Source: Pandoraea communis
Lineage (GTDB): Bacteria > Pseudomonadota > Gammaproteobacteria > Burkholderiales > Burkholderiaceae
Direction: 5' to 3'
Assembly: GCF_902459745.1 (NCBI RefSeq)
Contig: NZ_CABPSJ010000001.1
Span: forward strand, 1,054,001 to 1,118,000
Length of the DNA: 64,000 nt
Shown: in pieces, positions 55,753 through 62,974 of the stretch
How positions within the stretch are numbered: position 1 is the first letter of the stretch
Layout of the letters: every line of letters starts with the position of its first letter
Made by a program: the position numbers and the translations under genes
The notes under the pieces: generated by a model
Seen by the model: the letters and a program-made list of their open reading frames with translations, nothing else
The model's database searches: none
What the model was told of the DNA's origin: nothing

Positions 55753-55968
55753 GTGCAAGTCGGATCGATCGTCAAATCCAATCACATCGCAGTGCCGCGT
55801 GGTGCCATTGGCATCGTCACCCGCATGCTGGGAGACATGGCGATGGTGTGCTGGTACTCCGGCCAGCCCGGTGCATCGAAACAACTCAACACAGAACCGT
55901 TTTTCATTGTCGACCTGATCGAAACAGGCGATGTGATGCCCGTCGGGGGAAGCCCCATCCTGCACTGA
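55753..55968 (+). CDS. Small protein of unknown function (SH3-like/KOW)
   Basis: 71 residues from GTG 55753, which has AGGAGG 5 bp upstream. The open frame runs further upstream but the ribosome-binding site fixes this start. It reads VQVGSIVKSNHIAVPRGAIGIVTRM, then DMAMVCWYSGQPGASKQL. The GxI/GIV turn pattern resembles small SH3-like barrels, but no family was recognised. A bidirectional terminator follows. Confidence 0.6.
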   Translation: MQVGSIVKSNHIAVPRGAIGIVTRMLGDMAMVCWYSGQPGASKQLNTEPFFIVDLIETGDVMPVGGSPILH

Positions 55969-56002
55969 ATAGTGTGTTGCGCCGAGAGGCGCTCGGATAA
56001 GA

Positions 56003-56040
56003 AAACGCCGGCCCGTCTTTCGATGGGCCGGCGTTTCGTT
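56003..56040. terminator. Bidirectional Rho-independent terminator
   Basis: AAACGCCGGCCC, loop of ten, GGGCCGGCGTTT, with T-rich sequence on the plus side (CGTTTG) and A-rich on the other. It separates the plus-strand small gene (ends 55968) and the convergent MHYT gene (ends 56063). Confidence 0.85.
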
Positions 56041-56062
56041 TGTCAGGGAAACGGAACGGGAT

Positions 56063-56857
56063 TCACACCTGGTCCGCGCGCTGGCGCATGAGCGCATCGA
56101 GTCGCGCCGCCATCCGCTCGCGCCGCTTGCGCGATGTGCGATGCAGCAGCACGCCCATGGCAAGCAACACCACACACGCAATCAAGAAGACGCCGTAGGG
56201 CAGCATATCGCCATGCAGACGCATGCTGACTTGCACGGGCGTCGCGGCCGTGCAGATGATCGTGCCCGCGCGCATGCCCGTGTAGTGCATGCCACACACG
56301 GCCACCGCCATGACCAAGGACGCCAGCCCGCGTTGCAGCGTCGTCTCCAGATGGAACGCCAGCCACAGCGCGACACTCGCCGCCACAATCGCAATGAGCA
56401 CCGACAGCGCAACGATCGTCGCGTCCCATTCGAAGTACGCCTGCGTGCGCATGGCGCTCATGCCCAGGTAATGCATGCCGGCCACGCCCAATCCGCCCGC
56501 CACGCCGGCGATCGTGCATTGCAGGCCATTGCGATACGGTGCGCGGGCGACATACCAGAGCGCCGCCCCCGAGACCACGACCGCCAGCAACAGACTGCCC
56601 AGCGTCGGCCAGAGGGAATACGCCACGGGGAAGGGCATGCGTTGCGCAGCCATGCCGATGAAGTGCATACCCCAGATGCCAATGCCTCCGAGGGCCAGAG
56701 CCGACACCACGAGATAACCCAGACTGATGCGTCCGTCGTCGTCGCGAATACGCGATGCGGCCACCAGCGCGACATAGGCCCCCAGCGCCGATATCACGAA
56801 GGAAAGCAGAACAAGAAGCTCGCTGTATTGAAGGGGAACGACGCTGCCTGGCTGCAT
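56063..56857 (-). CDS. MHYT-domain membrane sensor protein
   Basis: 264 residues. Seven predicted membrane helices carry the repeated MHYT-type motifs WGMHFIGM, AGMHYLGM and CGMHYTGM, whose His and Met residues may bind copper or sense oxygen, CO or NO. A basic C-terminal tail (RTSRKRRERMAARLDALMRQR) follows, with no GGDEF, EAL or HTH output domain, so any output partner must be separate. ATG 56857 is preceded by AGGA. The longer open frame to 56959 adds residues without a membrane or motif pattern. Confidence 0.85.
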   Translation of the reverse strand: MQPGSVVPLQYSELLVLLSFVISALGAYVALVAASRIRDDDGRISLGYLVVSALALGGIGIWGMHFIGMAAQRMPFPVAYSLWPTLGSLLLAVVVSGAALWYVARAPYRNGLQCTIAGVAGGLGVAGMHYLGMSAMRTQAYFEWDATIVALSVLIAIVAASVALWLAFHLETTLQRGLASLVMAVAVCGMHYTGMRAGTIICTAATPVQVSMRLHGDMLPYGVFLIACVVLLAMGVLLHRTSRKRRERMAARLDALMRQRADQV

Positions 56858-57282
56858 GGGCTTATCCTGTGGTTTCGCTGTCGCCCCGGCGCCGGAAGCG
56901 CGGGAGAGAGAGAACTTTATTGAGCCTGCACACACGCCCAGGGGACTGCGACGTGGCATCGTGCACGTCGGGCGTCAGCGCCGATTCAATCTTGCTCGCC
57001 CACTCGCGTCAAGGGATAAAAGCGTCTTGCGTTCGCAAGACGAAGGCGATTTGCCGCACCCGGCTGACGCGCGATGAAACGGCCCCGCTGGAAACCCTTA
57101 CGGGACGCGTGATTCGCGCAACGCCGGCGGATTCGAGTGGCCGACGGGCGGGTTTCCTGACGATTTAGAGCACGGTTTCCAAACTCACGTCGCACACGAT
57201 TGCCGTTCTGCGGCACCATCCGGTGAAAGATTTCGGTCGCGGTCCATCACGACGCGGCCGTCATTTCAGGGAGACGATGCAT
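56858..57282. promoter_or_regulatory. Promoter region of MHYT gene and EmrB-type exporter
   Basis: About 425 bp between divergent genes. A 20-bp palindrome CGTCTTGCG-TT-CGCAAGACG (57023-57042) could be an operator for a TetR/MarR regulator. AGGGAG lies just before the exporter start. No further gene seen. Confidence 0.45.
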
Positions 57283-58848
57283 ATGGCAGACGCCGCCACG
57301 GCAAGCGCCACCGCCGCGCCGCAAGGGGCGCCGCTGACCGGTGCGCGACTGGCGATCCTCACGATAGGCCTCGCACTGGGCACCTTCATGGAAGTGCTCG
57401 ACACATCCATCGCCAACGTTGCCGTGCCGACCATCGCGGGAAGCGTAGGCGTGTCGAACAGTCAGGGCACCTGGGTCATCAGCTCGTACGCGGTGGCCGC
57501 AGCTATCGCGGTGCCGCTCACCGGTTGGCTGGCACGACGCGTGGGCGAAGCAAGGTTGTTCGTGTCGTCGGTCACGGCCTTCACGGTGGCGTCGATGCTC
57601 TGCGGTCTGGCGCCCAACATGGAAACGCTCGTCTTCTTCCGTTTGTTGCAGGGCCTTGTGTCCGGCCCGATGGTACCGCTCTCGCAGACCATTTTGCTGC
57701 GCAGCTTCCCCGAGAAAAAGCGGGGTCTCGCGCTCGGGCTGTGGGCCATGACCGTGATCGTCGCGCCAATCTTCGGTCCCGTCGTGGGCGGGTGGATCAC
57801 AGACAATTACACATGGCCGTGGATCTTCTACATCAATGTGCCCGTCGGCATCTTCTCGGCGGCGTCCTGTTTCCTCCTGTTACGCGGGCACGAAACAAAG
57901 ACGCAGAAGCTGCCCATCGATCTGATCGGCCTGGCGTTGCTGGCCATCGGCGTGGGGTCTTTGCAGATGATGCTCGACCTCGGCAAGGACCGCGACTGGT
58001 TCAACAACAGCCTGATCGTCACGCTCGCGCTCTCCGCCGCGATCTGCCTGTCGTTCCTGATCCTGTGGGAGCTGACATCCGATAAGCCCATCGTCGACCT
58101 GACACTGTTCAAGGATCGCAACTTCGCGTTAGGCGTGGTGGTGATTTCGTTCGGCTTCATGACGTTCTTCGCCTCGGTGGTCATCTTCCCGCTGTGGCTG
58201 CAAACGGTCATGGGCTACACGCCGGGCAAAGCCGGGCTGGCGACGGCGCCTGTTGGCCTGCTGGCGCTAGTGCTCTCACCGCTCATCGGGCAGAACATGA
58301 ATCGGCTGAACCTGCGGGCAGTCGCCTCGTTCGCGTTCGTCGTGTTCGCCGGGGTGTCCTTCTGGAATTCGCACTTTGCGCTGAATCTGTCGTTCGCGAA
58401 GGTCATCGAGCCCCGGCTCGTTCAGGGCATCGGTATCGCATGCTTCTTCGTGCCTGTGACGACCATCACGCTTTCGAGCATTTCAGACGATCGCCTCGCC
58501 GCGGCCTCCGGGCTGTCGAACTTCTTCCGCACCCTGTCGGGCGCCATCGGCACCGCCGTGAGTACGACCCTGTGGGAAGACCGGGCGATCTACCATCACG
58601 CAAGGCTCGCCGAGAGCATCACCCCCTATTCCGACGCCACGACGAGCTATCTCGACCAGTTGCGCCAAGGGTTGGGGCTCGCAAACGGGGCCGACTTCGG
58701 CATGCTCAACGATCTCGTCACCCGGCAGTCTTTCATGCTGGCTACGAACGACGTCTTTCACCTCTCGGGATATGTCTTTCTCGTCATGGCGGCGCTCGTC
58801 TGGCTAACCCGCCCCAAGCGGGGCACCCAGGCTGCGATGGGTCACTGA
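57283..58848 (+). CDS. MFS multidrug exporter, EmrB/QacA (DHA2) family
   Basis: 521 residues with about 14 membrane segments. The first segment LAILTIGLALGTFMEVLDTSIANVAVPTI is the DHA2 signature (ALDxTIVNVALP type), and motif A follows as GWLARRVGEARLF. It exports drugs or fatty-acid-like compounds by proton antiport; in many proteobacteria it works with an EmrA-type periplasmic adaptor and OMP, neither visible here. I chose ATG 57283 (AGGGAG 9 bp upstream); ATG 57277 is 2 codons earlier. Confidence 0.9.
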   Translation: MADAATASATAAPQGAPLTGARLAILTIGLALGTFMEVLDTSIANVAVPTIAGSVGVSNSQGTWVISSYAVAAAIAVPLTGWLARRVGEARLFVSSVTAFTVASMLCGLAPNMETLVFFRLLQGLVSGPMVPLSQTILLRSFPEKKRGLALGLWAMTVIVAPIFGPVVGGWITDNYTWPWIFYINVPVGIFSAASCFLLLRGHETKTQKLPIDLIGLALLAIGVGSLQMMLDLGKDRDWFNNSLIVTLALSAAICLSFLILWELTSDKPIVDLTLFKDRNFALGVVVISFGFMTFFASVVIFPLWLQTVMGYTPGKAGLATAPVGLLALVLSPLIGQNMNRLNLRAVASFAFVVFAGVSFWNSHFALNLSFAKVIEPRLVQGIGIACFFVPVTTITLSSISDDRLAAASGLSNFFRTLSGAIGTAVSTTLWEDRAIYHHARLAESITPYSDATTSYLDQLRQGLGLANGADFGMLNDLVTRQSFMLATNDVFHLSGYVFLVMAALVWLTRPKRGTQAAMGH

Positions 58849-58981
58849 CATCCGCTTTCCTCCGGCCCGCACCGGCGATCGTTCCGGAAAAGCAACAATA
58901 CGTTCCGGCATCCTGGCTTCTGGCCGTCACGCCCGGGCGCTAACATGCGATATTGCGCTCATTCGCCAACAGGTACCCGGC

Positions 58982-59929
58982 ATGCTGTTCGATCTGATCG
59001 CCCGCTACGGGCTCTGGCTGGTCTTTCTGAATATCTTCGGACAAGCGCTGGGGCTGCCGCTGCCGGCTTATCCCACGCTCATCGTCACGGCGTCGACGTC
59101 GCTCTTCCCGGCGGCGTTGATTGTCGCCCTCGCGGTTTTCGCTGCGCTGCTGGGCGACACCCTCTGGTTCCTCGCCGGACGACGCTATGGCCACCACATC
59201 CTGCGGCTGATGTGCCGGCTGTCGATCTCTCCTGATACGTGCGTGAGCCGCACGGAGGGTGCGATGGGACGCCATGGCGTGCGAGTGCTGATGTTCGCCC
59301 GCTTCGTGCCGGGACTCTCGGCCCTGTCGGTGCCGATGGCCGGCGCGCTCGGCGTGTCCTGGCGCACGTTCCTGATGTACGACGCCATCGGTGCGGTGCT
59401 CTGGTCGGGTGTCGCCGTAGCCCTCGGGTTCGGCTTCGCGTCGCGCATCGTGGCCGTACTCGACGCCTTCGATACGCTCGGCCGTGGCGTGCTGTGGCTG
59501 GTCGCGCTGGTCTTCGTGCTTTATCTGCTCAATCGATGGCTCAACCGTTACCGCCTGCTGCGCTCGCTGCGCATGGCGCGTATCGGCGTTCAAACGCTTG
59601 AGGCGTGGATGAACGACGAAGTGACGCCGGTCGTGATCGACGTGCGCTCAGCCGCTCGCCGGGCGATCGATCCGTTCACGATTCCCGGTTCGATCGCGAT
59701 CGAGCCAGACGAAATCGCCGAGAAACTGCGGGATATTCCGCGCGATCGCCGGATTGTGGTGTTTTGCGCTTGTCCGAACGAGGTGACGGCGGCCCGTCTG
59801 GCGCAGCAACTGCGTGCGCAGGGCTTTGCCGAAGTGCGTCCGTTGCTTGGCGGCCTCGACGCCTGGCGAGATGCCGGCTACACCGTCGAGAAGATCGACG
59901 GCATCGACATGCTCGTCCCGGCACATTGA
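58982..59929 (+). CDS. DedA-family membrane protein fused to rhodanese domain
   Basis: 315 residues. The N-terminal two-thirds (about 1-195) is a DedA/SNARE-associated membrane domain with GQALGLPLPAYP and the RFVPGLSALSVPMAGALGV signature (F/GRF[IV]PGxR type) and several membrane helices. The C-terminal part (about 200-310) is a rhodanese domain with VVIDVRSAARR and the active-site loop FCACPNE, with C as nucleophile. It could join phospholipid/proton-linked transport with sulphur transfer. I know such fusions from Burkholderia, but the biological meaning is uncertain. It is flanked by a terminator. Confidence 0.88.
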   Translation: MLFDLIARYGLWLVFLNIFGQALGLPLPAYPTLIVTASTSLFPAALIVALAVFAALLGDTLWFLAGRRYGHHILRLMCRLSISPDTCVSRTEGAMGRHGVRVLMFARFVPGLSALSVPMAGALGVSWRTFLMYDAIGAVLWSGVAVALGFGFASRIVAVLDAFDTLGRGVLWLVALVFVLYLLNRWLNRYRLLRSLRMARIGVQTLEAWMNDEVTPVVIDVRSAARRAIDPFTIPGSIAIEPDEIAEKLRDIPRDRRIVVFCACPNEVTAARLAQQLRAQGFAEVRPLLGGLDAWRDAGYTVEKIDGIDMLVPAH

Positions 59930-59942
59930 TATTCCGCCGCTA

Positions 59943-59958
59943 GCGCAATGCATTGCGC
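59943..59958. repeat. Perfect 16-bp palindrome after dedA gene
   Basis: GCGCAATGCATTGCGC, perfect dyad, 13 bp after the DedA-rhodanese stop and just before the terminator. Confidence 0.5.
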
Positions 59959-59968
59959 ACCACTGAAT

Positions 59969-60007
59969 GACGCGCGCTTATCCGCAAGGAAGCGCGCGTC
60001 TTGCTTT
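59969..60007. terminator. Bidirectional Rho-independent terminator
   Basis: GACGCGCGCTT, loop of ten, AAGCGCGCGTC, followed by TTGCTTT. It separates the convergent DedA-rhodanese gene (plus) and OhrR/MarR-like gene (minus). Confidence 0.85.
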
Positions 60008-60010
60008 GCA

Positions 60011-60466
60011 TCACGCTTCGTTGAGGACTTCGCGAAGTTGGAGAAGCAGGGTTCGCAAGGTCTTCTGCGCCGCATCGGATTGCCCGGTGACAGCCTGCAC
60101 CTGTGCAGGCACCAAACGCGCCTCTCGACGTAGGTTCACACCTCTCGGTGTCAGGTCGATGAACACCTGACGTTCGTCGGCCTCTCCACGGCGACGCGTC
60201 AAAAGCCCCATGGTTTCCAGTCGTTTCAGCAATGGCGTGAGTGTGCCGGAGTCGAGTCCGAGACGTGCGCCAAGCTGATTGACGGCGAGATCGTCTTGCT
60301 CCCAAAGCACCGTCATCACAAGATACTGCGAGTACGTCAGACCCAATCTATCGAGCATCGGCTTGTGTGCTTTTGTCATGGCAAGCGATGCCGAGTACAA
60401 GGCGAAACCCAACTGCTCTTCGAGACGCACGGGCGATTTTTGTGCGGCTTTTTTGCTCACTGCCAT
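60011..60466 (-). CDS. MarR-family regulator (OhrR-like) lacking reactive Cys
   Basis: 151 residues from ATG 60466. The frame to 60709 gives an Arg/Pro/Cys-rich extension that is not coding. The sequence QLGFALYSASLAMTKAHKPMLDRLGLTYSQYLVMTVLWEQD matches OhrR-type organic-peroxide sensors, with the winged helix (VNQLGARLGLDSGTLTPLLKRLE) and the wing RRRGEADERQVFIDLT. The redox-active cysteine normally in QLCFALYS is a glycine here (G20), so it cannot sense peroxide by the classic route. No ohr gene is adjacent. It may sense another ligand. It is convergent with dedA. Confidence 0.85.
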   Translation of the reverse strand: MAVSKKAAQKSPVRLEEQLGFALYSASLAMTKAHKPMLDRLGLTYSQYLVMTVLWEQDDLAVNQLGARLGLDSGTLTPLLKRLETMGLLTRRRGEADERQVFIDLTPRGVNLRREARLVPAQVQAVTGQSDAAQKTLRTLLLQLREVLNEA

Positions 60467-60761
60467 TCCGGTATGACTTCTCAGTTCCAATTCGATTGCG
60501 CGCCATTCTATTTCACCGCGTGGAATGTGACCAGTTCGAAAGACGAACCGAATGACGCGCTTCTCGAGAAATTTCAAGGGAAGTCCATGCGGCCTGCGCG
60601 CGCGGCATACGAAGCGATGACACCGGGTCGGGAGGGATGGCGGTAAGGGGCAGGGCGGTGCTTTCGTGCCGGCACGCCAACACCGGCGGTGAAACTGGCC
60701 CCGGAACACAGTGAAGAAAAGTGTCCTAACCTTGCGCCAAGCGCTCGGAATTTACCTTTAT

Positions 60762-60776
60762 CTGAATAACGTTCAG
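60762..60776. repeat. Dyad CTGAA-N5-TTCAG, copy 1
   Basis: CTGAA-TAACG-TTCAG preceded by TTTAT and followed by AAAA. Member of a three-copy set. Confidence 0.55.
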
Positions 60777-60910
60777 AAAATCCCCACGGAGGTGGCTATC
60801 GCTGGCACCCAAAGCGGCGAAAACGCGGGAAGCGGGTCAAACGCTCGCCGCATCGCAGTCGCTCGAAGCGTGTGGCGGACCGCAATCGACAGGGCTTAAA
60901 AACACCTTAT

Positions 60911-60925
60911 CTGAGCATGCCTCAG
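60911..60925. repeat. Dyad CTGAG-N5-CTCAG, copy 2
   Basis: CTGAG-CATGC-CTCAG preceded by CTTAT and followed by TTTTT. Shares the flanks of copy 3. Confidence 0.6.
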
Positions 60926-61121
60926 TTTTTCCGATGGAATCGGCGGTGTCGATGGCATTCACGGCGTTCGCAGCGCAATGCTGAGACAGGCGCCGAATTC
61001 CGGTTAGCGGATGGTCATCTATGAAATCGCTTCGTCACTTGGCAATTCACGACGGAATCCCACCAACATCCAGCGGCACAAACCTGCTTCGGCGAGGAAA
61101 ATATCGTCAAAAAGACGTTAC

Positions 61122-61136
61122 CTGAGCACAGCTCAG
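61122..61136. repeat. Dyad CTGAG-N5-CTCAG, copy 3
   Basis: CTGAG-CACAG-CTCAG preceded by GTTAC and followed by TTTT. It lies immediately upstream of the ClC open frame. Confidence 0.6.
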
Positions 61137-61138
61137 TT

Positions 61139-62974
61139 TTGAGGCCGAAAATCGCCCGCCGGTCGTGCGCTTTCAAAAAAAGGCGCCGGTCGATACCATG
61201 GGACCCAATTTCGATCACGCACCGTCTTCTATCCGTGTCAGCAGTGTCCGCCTGGGCAAAATTGCCCATCGTTGTGTGGGTGCGGCGCCAATTCGCACCG
61301 AACACTCTGCAAATCACGCTGCTGCTTGCCGGCATCGTTGGTCTGCTGGGGGCGTTAGCAACCGTGGCGTTTCGCGAAGCGCTCTCGGGCCTGCAATTCC
61401 TGCTCGCCGGACACCGCAGCGGCATGGTCGAACTCGCGCAGAACCTGAACTGGTGGCAGCGACTGCTGCTGCCCACCGCCGGCGGACTGATCGCCGGGCT
61501 AATCCTGCAATACGCCACGTTGTGGGTGCCGAAGAAGGGCGCCGACGACTACATGGAAGCGATTGCCATCGGCACAGGCGTGCTTAGCCTGCGCCAGACA
61601 CTCGTCAAAAGCCTGTCGTCGCTGTGCTCGGTGGCTTCGGGGGCGTCGATCGGGCGGGAAGGGCCGATGGTGCAGCTCGCCGCGATGTTCGCGTCGCTCG
61701 TCGGCCGTATTCTCGCGTTTCCACCGGAGCGTCTGCGTTTGCTCGTCGCCTGCGGCGCGACGGCCGGGATCACGTCGGCTTATAACGCCCCGATCGCGGG
61801 TGCACTGTTCATTTCCGAGATCGTCTACGGCTCGATTTCAACGGCAACGCTCGGCCCGCTGGTCGTGGCCTCGGTCATCGCGAACATCGTCATCCGCCAG
61901 TTCCTCGGCTACGAAGCGGTCTATCAGATGCCGCGCTTCGACTTCGTTTCCGGCTGGGAAGTCTTCTTCTACGTGGGCCTCGGCGTACTCGCGGGTGTGC
62001 TCGCGCCGCTGTTCCTGCGTCTGCTCGACACCGCCAAGGCACGCTTCGGCGCATTGCCCGTGCCGCTGTTCCTGCGTCTGACGCTGGGCGGTCTCGTCGT
62101 GGGCGTGCTGTCGCTGCAAGTGCCGCAGGTCTGGGGCAACGGATACAGCGTGGTCAACTCGATCCTGCACACCCACTGGGCCTGGCAGGCGCTGGCGATG
62201 GTGCTGGTATTCAAAGTGCTGGCAACCGCATCGTCGGCGGGTTCCGGCGCGGTGGGCGGTGTGTTTACACCCACGCTCTTCGTCGGCGCTGCACTCGGTA
62301 GCCTTTACGGTCTGGCGATGAACGCGCTCGCCCCAGCGACAGCCTCGGTGGCCAGCAGCTACGCGGTGGTCGGCATGGGCGCGTTTCTGGCGGCGACGAC
62401 CTATGCACCGCTCATGTCGATCCTGATGATCTTTGAGATGACGCTGAGTTATCAGGTGGTGCTGCCTCTGATGTTGGCATGCGTGACGGCCTATCTCACC
62501 GCGCAGACACTGCGCGCCGACTCCGTGTACGCGAAGTCGCTGCGGCGCAATCGGGTTGCCGGCCGGTGGTTGTCGATGAGCAGCGAGGGCAGCGCGATGC
62601 GTCTGTCGTCGCTTGCGGTGGACAACGACGCCGTAGTGAGCGCCGCCGATCACTCGGAGAGCATCGGAGAGCGCTTTATCGCGACCGGCTATCGCAACCT
62701 CGTGGTGCGTGCACCGGACGGGCGCCTCGCCGGCACGCTGGACGCCGCGAACTGGTGGAAGCGTCAGGCCACCGGCAAGCCGGAACTGTGGACAGACGCG
62801 GTCACGCCATGCGAAGCACTCGACGGCGAAATGGCGTTAGTCGGCGCCCTGCGCGCGGTCGGCACGATGCACGCCGACTGGGTACCCGTGACGGATGGGG
62901 AAGGCAAGTGGCTGGGCGTCGTTTCGCTGCCGGGACTCATCGACATCGTGACCGAAGAGCGGGGGCGCGAATGA
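61139..62974 (+). CDS. Voltage-gated ClC-type chloride channel/transporter
   Basis: Up to 611 residues. The ClC selectivity-filter motifs are visible: GSGxP-like GASIGREGPMVQ (GREGP) and GSGAVGGVFTPTLFVGAALG (GGVFxPxL). There is a C-terminal cytoplasmic region of about 110 residues (GYRNLVVRAPDGRLAGTLDAANW) with CBS-domain features. The start is uncertain. The open frame begins with TTG 61139, without a ribosome-binding site, and its first 30 residues are basic. GTG 61235 (just before the conserved LPIVVWVRRQFAPNTLQ) is a more likely start. Its stop overlaps the ATG of mnmC by 4 bp. Confidence 0.88.
   Translation: MRPKIARRSCAFKKRRRSIPWDPISITHRLLSVSAVSAWAKLPIVVWVRRQFAPNTLQITLLLAGIVGLLGALATVAFREALSGLQFLLAGHRSGMVELAQNLNWWQRLLLPTAGGLIAGLILQYATLWVPKKGADDYMEAIAIGTGVLSLRQTLVKSLSSLCSVASGASIGREGPMVQLAAMFASLVGRILAFPPERLRLLVACGATAGITSAYNAPIAGALFISEIVYGSISTATLGPLVVASVIANIVIRQFLGYEAVYQMPRFDFVSGWEVFFYVGLGVLAGVLAPLFLRLLDTAKARFGALPVPLFLRLTLGGLVVGVLSLQVPQVWGNGYSVVNSILHTHWAWQALAMVLVFKVLATASSAGSGAVGGVFTPTLFVGAALGSLYGLAMNALAPATASVASSYAVVGMGAFLAATTYAPLMSILMIFEMTLSYQVVLPLMLACVTAYLTAQTLRADSVYAKSLRRNRVAGRWLSMSSEGSAMRLSSLAVDNDAVVSAADHSESIGERFIATGYRNLVVRAPDGRLAGTLDAANWWKRQATGKPELWTDAVTPCEALDGEMALVGALRAVGTMHADWVPVTDGEGKWLGVVSLPGLIDIVTEERGRE

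Larger units (their letters stand above)
60467..61138. promoter_or_regulatory. Intergenic region with three related dyads
   Basis: About 670 bp between the divergent OhrR-like and ClC genes. Three related inverted repeats CTGAR-N5-YTCAG with flanking TTAYC occur at 60762-60776, 60911-60925 and 61122-61136. No supported gene lies here, though short open frames occur on both strands. It is probably an extended regulatory region. Confidence 0.5.
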
